A DNA stretch of 6,021 nt from Candidatus Eiseniibacteriota bacterium (GCA_016867695.1 VGIY01000167.1:1-6021), one strand, 5' to 3'. Numbered from the stretch's first letter, positions 1-5,737 are shown. Numbers and translations are program-made. The notes: generated by a model not told the origin, from the letters alone.

Positions 1-1
1 C

Positions 2-64
2 TACGTGGCGTGGATGCGGGCCGGCCCCGAGGTCGGGACCTGCTCGCTCACTCTGATCCGCTGA
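2..64 (+). CDS. C-terminal end of an unrecognised protein (partial, runs off left edge)
   Basis: Reading from base 2 gives 20 codons ending in VGTCSLTLIR and a TGA at 62-64. Nineteen of the 20 sense codons end in G or C, the usual pattern of real genes in this GC-rich DNA. The neighbouring frame starting at base 1, which runs open into lhgO, has only about 12 of 20. This supports the last residues of a + strand gene whose body lies left of the window. I do not recognise the family from so short a piece, and no function is proposed. It lies on the same strand as lhgO with about 233 bp between them, so co-transcription is possible but not indicated. Confidence 0.45.
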   Translation, partial: YVAWMRAGPEVGTCSLTLIR

Positions 65-86
65 GAGGCCGGGCGCCGCGCTCCGA

Positions 87-141
87 GCCGCACGGGCAAG
101 CCGGCGCGGGTCCGGCGGCGCTCTCAGGGCCGCACGGGCAA
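87..141. repeat. 13-bp direct repeat (two copies, 42 bp apart)
   Basis: GCCGCACGGGCAA occurs at 87-99 and again at 129-141, both followed by similar C/G-rich sequence. The 42-bp offset equals three units of the 14-bp tandem repeat that follows, which may be coincidence. The function is unknown. It could be remnant slippage or a pair of protein-binding sites upstream of lhgO. Confidence 0.4.
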
Positions 142-210
142 ACCCGCGCGAACCCGATTCCCGCATCCGGGGCAGCGCCGCCATCCGCCCCGGAAGCCCG
201 GCCTGCCGCC

Positions 211-252
211 TCTCGAATGCCGCCTCTCGAATGCCGCCTCTCGAATGCCGCC
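211..252. repeat. Perfect tandem repeat, 3 x 14 bp
   Basis: TCTCGAATGCCGCC is repeated three times without mismatch at 211-224, 225-238 and 239-252. The last seven bases of a further unit lie just before it (204-210), and a degenerate start of another (TCGAACGG) follows. Each copy carries an ATG, and because 14 is not a multiple of three the three ATGs fall in three different frames (217, 231, 245). Only the one at 217 is in frame with lhgO. The array ends about 45 bp before the preferred lhgO start. Confidence 0.85.
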
Positions 253-297
253 TCGAACGGCCTTGCCTCCCGCATGGAGACTGCCCATCCTTTCGCG

Positions 298-1587
298 ATG
301 AGCCTCGAGGCCGACATCGTCGTCGTCGGCGGCGGCATCGTCGGCGTGGCCACGACGGCGGCGCTGGCGGGGGCCCTGGAAGGGGATGCCGACGCGGAGG
401 CCGGCCGCGCCCACGCATCCGCCGCAGGCCCCGGGATGGCCGCGCCGCGAGGGTCCGCGGGAACGGGGCGCGTGCTCCTGCTCGAGGCCGAGGAGCGTCT
501 CGCCGCCCACCAGACGGGCCACAACAGCGGCGTCGTCCACTCGGGCCTCTACTACCGGCCCGGCTCGCTCAAGGCCCGCACCTGCGCCGCCGGGCGCGAG
601 GCGCTGGTCCGCTTCTGCGCCGTCCACGGCATCCCGCTCGAGCGCTGCGGCAAGGTCGTCGTCGCCACCAGGGAACGCGAGCTGCCCGCGCTGGACGAGC
701 TCGAGCGGCGCGGGCGAGCCAACGGCCTGCGGGGCCTGCGCCGGCTCCTTCCCGCGGAGATCCGCGCCCGCGAGCCCCACGCCGCCGGCATCGCCGGCCT
801 GCTCGTGGAGGAGACGGGCGTCGTCGACTACGGCGCGGTGACGGCCAGGCTGGCGGAACTGGCCCGCGCGCGCGGGGCGACGATCCTGCTCGGAGCGCGC
901 CTGCTGCGGGCGCGGCGCGAAGCATCGGGCCTCTCGCTCGAGACCGCGTCGGGCCGGGTCCGCTGCCGCCTGCTCGTCAATTGCGCCGGGCTCCAGGCCG
1001 ACCGCGTCGCCCGCATGTGCGGCGTCGATCCGGGCCTGCGCATCGTTCCCTTCCGCGGCGAGTACTACGCGCTCGTCCCCGGGCGCCGCGATCTCGTGCG
1101 GCACTTGATCTACCCGGTCCCCGATCCCGCCCTGCCCTTCCTCGGCGTGCACTTCACCCGCCGCATCGACGGGCGGGTCGAGGCGGGACCGAACGCCGTC
1201 CTGGCGCTGAAGCGAGAGGGCTACGCGAAGTCGAGCTTCGCCGCCGCCGACGCCTGGGAGACGCTCGCCTACGCCGGCTTCCGGCGCCTGGCGGCCCGCT
1301 TCTGGCGCTCGGGGCTGGGGGAATGGCGGCGGTCGCAGTGCAAGCGCGGCTTCGCCGCCGCTCTGCAGCGCCTCGTGCCGGAAGTCCGGCCGGGCGACCT
1401 CGTCCCCGCTCACGCCGGCGTGCGCGCCCAGGCCGTCTCTCCCGCCGGCGAGCTCATCGACGACTTCCGCATCGTGGAGTCCGGGGGGATGATCCACGTC
1501 CTCAACGCGCCCTCACCCGCGGCCACCGCCGCGCTCGATATCGGAGCGCGCATCGCCGACCTGGCCCGCCGGCGCCTGGCCGGCTAG
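298..1587 (+). CDS. lhgO: L-2-hydroxyglutarate oxidase/dehydrogenase (LhgO family)
   Basis: This FAD-dependent enzyme of the D-amino-acid-oxidase-like superfamily oxidises L-2-hydroxyglutarate to 2-oxoglutarate. In E. coli the electrons pass to the membrane respiratory chain. The 429-residue product (E. coli about 422) has the FAD-binding GGGIVG at 11-16, then HQTGHNSGVVHSG at 71-83, YYRPGSLKA at 85-93, PFRGEYY, a LIYPVPDPALPFLGVH block, GPNAVLALKREGY, VRAQAVSPAGELIDDF, and the C-terminal NAPSPAAT at 403-410. All are in the same order as in E. coli LhgO. The start at 298 is chosen because it puts the FAD motif at the family's normal distance. ATG 274 is possible, but neither has a good Shine-Dalgarno. 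One oddity is about 27 extra Ala/Gly-rich residues (28-58) between the first two strands of the FAD domain. The gene ends on a TAG shared with the convergent neighbour. No csiD or gab genes are visible nearby. Confidence 0.95.
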   Translation: MSLEADIVVVGGGIVGVATTAALAGALEGDADAEAGRAHASAAGPGMAAPRGSAGTGRVLLLEAEERLAAHQTGHNSGVVHSGLYYRPGSLKARTCAAGREALVRFCAVHGIPLERCGKVVVATRERELPALDELERRGRANGLRGLRRLLPAEIRAREPHAAGIAGLLVEETGVVDYGAVTARLAELARARGATILLGARLLRARREASGLSLETASGRVRCRLLVNCAGLQADRVARMCGVDPGLRIVPFRGEYYALVPGRRDLVRHLIYPVPDPALPFLGVHFTRRIDGRVEAGPNAVLALKREGYAKSSFAAADAWETLAYAGFRRLAARFWRSGLGEWRRSQCKRGFAAALQRLVPEVRPGDLVPAHAGVRAQAVSPAGELIDDFRIVESGGMIHVLNAPSPAATAALDIGARIADLARRRLAG

Positions 1588-1592
1588 CGGCC
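1578..1592. terminator. Small symmetric hairpin over the convergent stop codons (possible bidirectional terminator)
   Basis: GGCCG (1578-1582) and CGGCC (1588-1592) can form a five-base-pair GC stem around the five-base loop GCTAG, which contains the stop codons of both lhgO and the creatininase gene. The structure reads nearly the same on both strands. No T-run follows on either side, so it is not a classical intrinsic terminator and its role is a guess. Confidence 0.2.
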
Positions 1593-2330
1593 GTCGCGTT
1601 CCCGATCGAGCGCCTGCCAGCCGGAGAGGATCTCGCGGATCGCCCGCGACACGATCCGCAGCACGCCCTCGGCGAAGCGCTCGCAGCTCTCGGGCGCGAG
1701 GCGCGCGAGGTCGACCGTCTCGCCGGCCTGGTCATAGGTGAGCACCGGGCGGGGCGCCGGATAGGCCTTCACCCCCTTGAGGACGGCGTAGGAGGGCACC
1801 GGTCCGCGGGGGAAGTCGGCCGCCAGATCGGGACGCAACCCGGCGAGCAGGCCCAGTTCGTCGACGGCCGCGTGGCCCAGCCCTTCGGCGCCGAAGATCT
1901 CTTCCGCCAGCGCCTGCGCCTCGAACCACCACTCGATCACCGCCGTGTAGAGTCCGTGGGCCTCGAAGAGCCTCGCGGCGCCCGCCTGCAGCGCTTCGAG
2001 GTTGCCGCCGTGGCCGTCGATGACGAAGAGGTAACGCAGGCCGTTGCGCCGCAGCGAGGCGCCCAGCTCGACCAGAAACCCCTCGAGGCAGGCGGCGGAA
2101 ACGCCGCACGACCCCGGGTAGGCCAGCAGCGAGCGGGTGACGCCGTAGGGCATCGGCGGCAGCCAGGGCATGTCCAGCTCGTCGGCCAGACGCCGGCAGA
2201 GCGCCTCGGGGATGTAGTTGTCGGTGCCGAGCGGGGCGCCGTCGTGGGCCTCGACCGTGCCGATCGGCAGGAGCGCCGCGGTGAAACGGCGCCGGGCGTG
2301 CTCGTGGGTGGAGAGGCGCTGCCAGTCCAT
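1584..2330 (-). CDS. Creatininase family amidohydrolase
   Basis: This 248-residue protein belongs to the creatininase (creatinine amidohydrolase) family of metal-dependent hydrolases, which cleave cyclic or linear amides (creatininase, FAPy deformylase, MftE peptidase). The N-terminal LLPIGTVEAH...LGTD block supplies the likely metal ligands E27, H29 and D37. DGHGGN at 105-110 supplies H107. The later GHAAVDELGLL (152-162) matches the family's HAG-x-x-ETS block with H153 and E158. It ends near the usual family length. The loop between H29 and D37 is one residue shorter than the common EQHGPHLPLGTD form, and DGHGGN replaces the more usual NGHGGN, so a creatinine substrate should not be assumed. 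The start is fixed by AGGAGG eight bases upstream. It lies 30 bp downstream of the acetyltransferase gene, probably co-transcribed, and its stop overlaps the end of lhgO. Confidence 0.88.
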   Translation of the reverse strand: MDWQRLSTHEHARRRFTAALLPIGTVEAHDGAPLGTDNYIPEALCRRLADELDMPWLPPMPYGVTRSLLAYPGSCGVSAACLEGFLVELGASLRRNGLRYLFVIDGHGGNLEALQAGAARLFEAHGLYTAVIEWWFEAQALAEEIFGAEGLGHAAVDELGLLAGLRPDLAADFPRGPVPSYAVLKGVKAYPAPRPVLTYDQAGETVDLARLAPESCERFAEGVLRIVSRAIREILSGWQALDRERDGR

Positions 2331-2338
2331 TCGACATC

Positions 2339-2344
2339 CCTCCT
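2339..2344 (-). promoter_or_regulatory. Shine-Dalgarno AGGAGG of the creatininase gene
   Basis: A perfect AGGAGG on the minus strand lies eight bases before the ATG at 2328-2330. It excludes the out-of-frame ATG at 2335-2337, which would leave no room for ribosome binding. Confidence 0.8.
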
Positions 2345-2347
2345 CGT

Positions 2348-2360
2348 CCCCGCCGCGGGG
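2348..2360 (-). other. Short GC hairpin in the acetyltransferase-creatininase gap
   Basis: CCCCG-CGG-CGGGG on the minus strand forms a five-base-pair stem with a three-base loop. It abuts the acetyltransferase stop codon (2361-2363) and lies just before the creatininase Shine-Dalgarno. There is no following T-run, so termination is unlikely. An effect on mRNA processing or on translation of the downstream gene is possible but unproven. Confidence 0.3.
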
Positions 2361-3236
2361 CTAGAGCCGAAGATCCTCGGCGCGGGCGGCGTACAGGTAG
2401 GTGTCATGCTCCTGCTCGAAGAAGGCGAAGCCCGCCTCCCGGTAGGGGGCGAGGGCCTGGCCCTCCGGCAGCATCGTGTGCATGCACTCGAGTCCCTGGA
2501 GCCGGGCGTGGCGCACGGCCCGGGCCAGGCAGGCGCGCGAGATCTTCCCGCCGGGCGCCCGGCGCCAGCAGATCTCGAGGCACTTCGGGTACTTGCCGTT
2601 GCGGGCGATCAGCACCTGGTCCCCCTCCGCCTCGAGGGTCAACGCGCCGGGGAAGTGCCTGCCCCTGTCGGGCACGCCGGGCGGCACGAAGAACCAGTCG
2701 TTGACGAGGAGGTCCTGCACATCGGGAATGCCGGGCACGGCGCGCACGCCCTCGTCGTCGACGCCCGCGAGCGCCGCCGCGGCGGGCGCCAGCTCCTCGA
2801 GCTCGAGATGGGTGAAGGTCGCGACCCGGCGGAACCCCGATGCCTCGCTGATGCGGATCGACCCGTGATTGCTGAAGTAGGTCGAGAAGAGGAACTCGCG
2901 GAAGCCCATCTCGAGCGCCCGGCGCACGACGTGCGCCGACATCAGGCGTCCCAGACCCCGGCCCTGCAGCGCCGGGTCGACGCGCAGCGCCTCGAGCCAG
3001 ACGCGCCGCTCGTCGAGCGGCAGCAGGCGCCCGCAGCCCGCCAGGCGCCCGCCGACGAAGAGGCCGCCGAAGTAGGTCTCCTCGCTGCGCACCCAGGCGT
3101 CGAAGACGTGCGGGAGGTAGTCGTGCCCTTCCCAGATGCCCGCGGCGATCGCCAGCAGCGGCTCGCGATCCTCCGGGCGCAGGCGGCGGAATTCGATGCC
3201 GTCGCCGGTCGAGTCGTCAGGTTCGTTCGCGTCCAT
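2361..3236 (-). CDS. GNAT acetyltransferase, NAT16/histidine-acetyltransferase-like, two-domain
   Basis: The product is a 291-residue acyl-CoA-dependent N-acetyltransferase. Residues 14-138 form a complete GNAT domain. It has acetyl-CoA pyrophosphate-loop motif A (LRVDPALQGRGLGRL, 84-98) and a motif-B-like segment with N123 and SEASGF (130-135). The early GIWEGHDYLP (33-42) and the following W48 resemble the GxxxGLDYLP..W segment of vertebrate NAT16, the histidine N-acetyltransferase of fish. The region from about 140 continues with a NDW...P segment and a second alpha/beta half ending HDTYLYA, also like the NAT16 C-terminal domain. The substrate is therefore likely a free amino acid or small amine, but this is inference. 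The start is uncertain: ATG at 3236 is preferred, and an in-frame GTG at 3251 adds five residues. Neither has a well-spaced Shine-Dalgarno. The gene sits between the propeller gene and the creatininase gene in a tight minus-strand run. Confidence 0.85.
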   Translation of the reverse strand: MDANEPDDSTGDGIEFRRLRPEDREPLLAIAAGIWEGHDYLPHVFDAWVRSEETYFGGLFVGGRLAGCGRLLPLDERRVWLEALRVDPALQGRGLGRLMSAHVVRRALEMGFREFLFSTYFSNHGSIRISEASGFRRVATFTHLELEELAPAAAALAGVDDEGVRAVPGIPDVQDLLVNDWFFVPPGVPDRGRHFPGALTLEAEGDQVLIARNGKYPKCLEICWRRAPGGKISRACLARAVRHARLQGLECMHTMLPEGQALAPYREAGFAFFEQEHDTYLYAARAEDLRL

Positions 3237-3291
3237 GCGTGTCGTGCCCACACCCCCCAGGCGCCGCGCCCGGTCTGCCGCCTCCTCGATC

Positions 3292-5049
3292 CTAGTTCGC
3301 CAGGACGAGCTTGTGCGCCGCGGACCCCGCCCCGTCCAGGCGCAGCAGGTAGACGCCTGCCGGCAGCCTTCCGCCGGCGGCGTCGAGCCCGTCCCAGTTC
3401 AGTCGGGCGTCGAAGCCCGCGCCCGCCGGCCTCCAGGCGGGCTCCAGGAGCCGCAGCAGCCGGCCCTGCGCGTCCAGGATCCTCACCGGCGCCCCTGCCG
3501 GCGGGTCCGCGCCCCGCCAGGTCAAGCGCATCGCCGCGCCCGCCCCCGCCGCCACCGGGTTGGGCAGGCGCCAGCCGATCGCGGCCGCCGCCGGCCGCGC
3601 CACGCCGGCGCCGCCCGAGAGATAGCCGGCGTAGGCGTCCTGGTGGAAGTTGCGGATGTCGGTCCAGATCGGCGTCGGCCGCCCGTTCCACGAGGTCACG
3701 CCGATGTACTCGCCGAGGAGTCCCGCGCGCGACGGCTCGACCGAGGGCACCGGCCCGTCGCCGGCGGCTCCGACCGCGCCTGCCGGCCCGCCGGTTCCGC
3801 TCTCGGACCCCGCGTCCAAGGGACCAGCCAGCGCGGCGTACTGGGGATCGGAGGCGACGCCGCTCACCTGCACGTTCGGCTCCCAGGTGGCGCCGCCGTC
3901 GAACGACTGGGTCAGCACGCAGTGATAGGTCCGGTTCTGCGGATCGTGCCGGCGGTCCAGGAAGACCACCGTGACGACGCCGAGGTTGTCCACGACCAGC
4001 CAGGGGAGGAACTGGTCCCGGCCGTTGTTGACCGGATCGTCGTTGACGCGCACGGGCGTCGTCCACGAGACGCCCTGGTCGTCGCTGCTCGTGACCCAGA
4101 TGTCGAAGTCCCCGTATCCGGCGCGCCGATCCATGAAGGCGACATAGACGCGCCCGCGGTAGGGCCCCGTCGAGATGTCGGCGTCCATGTGGGGCGAGCC
4201 GTAGGCGTTGATGCCCCCGTTGAGCACCGTCGAGGCGGTGTAGACGGTCGTCACCTGCCGGTCGGTCCCGAAGCTCGATCCCCCGTCGGTCGAGACGTCG
4301 AACATGATCGCGGCGGGCGAGTAGCGGGTCCAGGCGACGTAGAGCTCCCCCTGCGGGCCGACGACCGGGATGGGGAACTGCACGCCGTTCTGGTCGCTGA
4401 CGGTGACGGTCGGATCCCACAGCCAGCCGCCGTTCGTCGAGCGGCGCATGAGGATCTGCGTCGTGTAGAAGCGCGTCCAGACGACGTAGAGGTTGTCCGC
4501 GTGCGGGCTGTCGGTGCGGTCGCAGGCGATGAACTCCTTGTCCTCGAACACGTTCGGCACGCCGTTGATCACCTCCATCGGCGGGCCCCAGCTCACGCCC
4601 CCGTTCGTCGACTTGTAGACGTAGAAGCCGTTCGGGCTGCTTGTGTTGGTGAAGGAGAGGACGATGGCGTAGAAGTTGCCGTGCCTGTCGGCGGTCACGC
4701 CCGGATCGCTCTGGTAGGGGTAGTTCGGCTCGACGAACAGACCGCCGTCGGTCCAGGTCGCGCCGCCGTCGAAGGTGTAGCCCCAGGCCACCTGCCGGTA
4801 GCCCAGCCGGAAGTCCCGCCACACAGCGACCATGTTGTTCGCATCGGTCGGGTTGATCGCCACCTGCTCCTCGTTCTGGAGCTCCGTGGTCGTGTCGCTG
4901 TTGAGGCGGATGTTCAGCCACTCGTCCTGCGCCCGCGCCCGAGGCGCGAGGGCCACGGTCAGGCACAGGAATGCCAGCAGGGCGAGGCCGGCGCCGAGGC
5001 GGCGCCCGGCGGCGGGGGGCGGGGAGGAACGATGCGCGCGCTCGACCAT
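3292..5049 (-). CDS. Secreted six-Asp-box (BNR/sialidase-fold) beta-propeller protein with C-terminal FlgD-type Ig domain
   Basis: The product is a 585-residue exported protein of unknown ligand. Residues 1-40 are a Sec signal peptide: basic start with RR at 16-17, hydrophobic core LGAGLALLAFLCLTVALA, and a predicted cut after ARA at 38-40. Six Asp boxes follow: TFDGGATW (92-99), STNGGVSW (147-154), STNGGWLW (204-211), STDGGSSF (253-260), SDDQGVSW (322-329) and SFDGGATW (382-389). Their 45-70-residue spacing fits a six-bladed propeller. Strands such as VAVWRDFR, VAFMDRR, VVFLDRR and PIWTDIR recur between boxes. I see no FRIP motif or clear arginine triad, so sialidase activity is not claimed. 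Residues 493-585 form a FlgD/Por-secretion-like Ig domain (LPNPV, LDAQGR, NWDG, LPAGVYLLRL, KLVLAN) typical of FCB-group surface proteins. An Ala/Gly/Pro-rich insert (about 411-442) interrupts the last blade. The start at 5049 is set by AAGGAG seven bases upstream. Confidence 0.9.
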   Translation of the reverse strand: MVERAHRSSPPPAAGRRLGAGLALLAFLCLTVALAPRARAQDEWLNIRLNSDTTTELQNEEQVAINPTDANNMVAVWRDFRLGYRQVAWGYTFDGGATWTDGGLFVEPNYPYQSDPGVTADRHGNFYAIVLSFTNTSSPNGFYVYKSTNGGVSWGPPMEVINGVPNVFEDKEFIACDRTDSPHADNLYVVWTRFYTTQILMRRSTNGGWLWDPTVTVSDQNGVQFPIPVVGPQGELYVAWTRYSPAAIMFDVSTDGGSSFGTDRQVTTVYTASTVLNGGINAYGSPHMDADISTGPYRGRVYVAFMDRRAGYGDFDIWVTSSDDQGVSWTTPVRVNDDPVNNGRDQFLPWLVVDNLGVVTVVFLDRRHDPQNRTYHCVLTQSFDGGATWEPNVQVSGVASDPQYAALAGPLDAGSESGTGGPAGAVGAAGDGPVPSVEPSRAGLLGEYIGVTSWNGRPTPIWTDIRNFHQDAYAGYLSGGAGVARPAAAAIGWRLPNPVAAGAGAAMRLTWRGADPPAGAPVRILDAQGRLLRLLEPAWRPAGAGFDARLNWDGLDAAGGRLPAGVYLLRLDGAGSAAHKLVLAN

Positions 5050-5056
5050 GGTGTCG

Positions 5057-5062
5057 CTCCTT
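5057..5062 (-). promoter_or_regulatory. Shine-Dalgarno AAGGAG of the propeller gene
   Basis: AAGGAG on the minus strand lies seven bases before the ATG at 5047-5049. With the signal peptide beginning at that ATG, it fixes the start and rules out the much longer open frame reaching back to 5619. Confidence 0.8.
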
Positions 5063-5252
5063 GCGGCTGCGGAGTCCGGGAAACCCGCTCGGGGGGCCTG
5101 CGGGCCGCTTGCGGATGATTGTCTCACAGCCTGGGGAGGCCGATCCAGGCCATGATTCGACCGCGGCGGGCGGATCGGGATCTCGAGTCTTCCCTGAGTC
5201 CATCCCTCAGCACGGTCGGCGGTCGCCTGAAGGCCACTGCCACTCAAGACGG

Positions 5253-5280
5253 TTGCCCCGGGCCGCCCGTGCCCTATCCT
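5253..5280 (+). promoter_or_regulatory. Possible sigma70-type promoter for the PPC gene
   Basis: TTGCCC (5253-5258) and TATCCT (5275-5280) each match four of six consensus bases and are 16 bp apart. Transcription would start near 5287, leaving a leader of only about 15 bases with the Shine-Dalgarno almost at its 5' end. This is a weak match and could be chance. Confidence 0.22.
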
Positions 5281-5288
5281 CTCCGCCG

Positions 5289-5294
5289 AGGAGG
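5289..5294 (+). promoter_or_regulatory. Shine-Dalgarno AGGAGG of the PPC gene
   Basis: A perfect AGGAGG lies seven bases before the ATG at 5302-5304. It selects that codon over the in-frame ATG at 5119 and over the internal ATG at residue 6. Confidence 0.8.
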
Positions 5295-5301
5295 CCCGGG
5301 G

Positions 5302-5733
5302 ATGAAAGCCCAGACGATGGATGGCTGCGCATCGGTTCGCCTGCTGGTCTTCGCCGAGGACGACGAGGTGCTTCCCGAGTTGACCGCCTATGCCCGTAGC
5401 GAGGGGATCGGCGCCGCGCACTTCACCGGCATCGGCGCCTTCAGCGGCGCCACGCTCGGGCACTTCGATCCGGCAACGCGCGTCTACGGCGAGATCGTCA
5501 TCGACCGGCAGGTCGAGGTCATCGCCTTGACCGGCAACATCGGCCTCCACGACGGGGCGCCTCGCGTGCACGCGCACGCGCTCGTCGGCCTGCCCGACGG
5601 ATCGACGCGCGCCGGGCACCTCGTCGCCGCCCGCGTGCGCCCGACGCTCGAGCTGTTCGTCACGGTGCTGCCGGGGGAGATCCGGCGGAGGATGGACGAG
5701 GCGAGCGGCCTGCCCCTGATCAATCCGGACTGA
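5302..5733 (+). CDS. PPC/DUF296 domain protein
   Basis: This 143-residue protein is a single PPC (plant and prokaryote conserved, DUF296) domain, the typical length for bacterial stand-alone members. Bacterial PPC proteins form trimers with a metal site at the subunit interface. They are often annotated as PD1-like DNA-binding proteins, though direct DNA binding is not established for most. The visible hallmarks are a hydrophobic first strand (SVRLLVFAEDDEV, 11-23), FTGIGAFSGATLGHFD (41-56), the GNIGLHDG turn (78-85), the VHAHALVGLPDG strand (89-100) with H90 and H92, and AGHL (104-107) with H106. These three histidines are the expected metal ligands. No AT-hook, signal peptide or membrane segment is present, so the protein should be cytosolic. 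It is transcribed away from the propeller gene and converges on the right-edge gene. Confidence 0.87.
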   Translation: MKAQTMDGCASVRLLVFAEDDEVLPELTAYARSEGIGAAHFTGIGAFSGATLGHFDPATRVYGEIVIDRQVEVIALTGNIGLHDGAPRVHAHALVGLPDGSTRAGHLVAARVRPTLELFVTVLPGEIRRRMDEASGLPLINPD

Positions 5734-5737
5734 CAGC

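Larger units (their letters stand above)
65..297. other. Non-coding region upstream of lhgO
   Basis: This stretch separates the stop of the left-edge gene from the preferred lhgO start. The lhgO frame stays open through it, but the translation would be Arg/Pro/Gly/Ala-rich with no resemblance to an LhgO N terminus, as expected by chance in such GC-rich DNA. It holds a 13-bp direct repeat (87-99 and 129-141) and a 3 x 14-bp tandem repeat (211-252). I see no credible -35/-10 pair, no strong Shine-Dalgarno before base 298, and no U-tract terminator for the left-edge gene. Confidence 0.5.
5050..5301. promoter_or_regulatory. Divergent intergenic region between the propeller gene and the PPC gene
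   Basis: This 252-bp gap must hold the promoters for both outward-reading genes, since nothing else lies between their starts. It contains both Shine-Dalgarno sequences, a 7-bp inverted repeat (CCGATCC at 5140-5146 and GGATCGG at 5172-5178, 25 bp apart) that could bind a dimeric regulator, and one weak sigma70-like site for the PPC gene. I could not place a convincing minus-strand promoter. Open frames crossing it look like chance extensions. Confidence 0.5.

Noticed and set aside
10..297. An N-terminal extension of lhgO by up to 96 codons
   Set aside because: The frame is open but encodes Arg/Pro/Ala-rich sequence unlike any LhgO N terminus, includes the tandem repeat, and overlaps the better-supported end of the left-edge gene.
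124..1497. A 457-codon minus-strand frame opposite lhgO
   Set aside because: It is a shadow of lhgO with low-complexity Arg/Ala/Gly/Asp-rich translation and no recognisable domain.
3281..3287. GAGGAGG on the minus strand as the Shine-Dalgarno of the acetyltransferase gene
   Set aside because: It is 29-44 bases from the candidate GTG and ATG starts, too far for normal ribosome binding, and no start codon lies at suitable spacing after it.
231..3974. A very long + strand open frame (over 1,200 codons) spanning lhgO and lying antisense to three genes
   Set aside because: Its translation is Arg/Pro/Gly/Ala-rich with no domain, and it crosses well-supported genes in other frames. Long stop-free frames are expected by chance at this GC content.
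2942..5203. A 753-codon minus-strand frame overlapping the propeller and acetyltransferase genes
   Set aside because: It is a frame-shifted reading of the propeller gene that continues into the acetyltransferase region. It has Arg-rich composition and no motif, so it is not evidence for a fusion.
5194..5210. CTGAG/CTCAG inverted repeat in the divergent region as an operator
   Set aside because: Five-base arms with a seven-base spacer are too common by chance to call.
5050..5619. An upstream extension of the propeller protein to about 775 residues
   Set aside because: The extension runs antisense through the PPC gene and would bury the signal peptide. The Shine-Dalgarno at 5057-5062 and the signal peptide fix the start at 5049.
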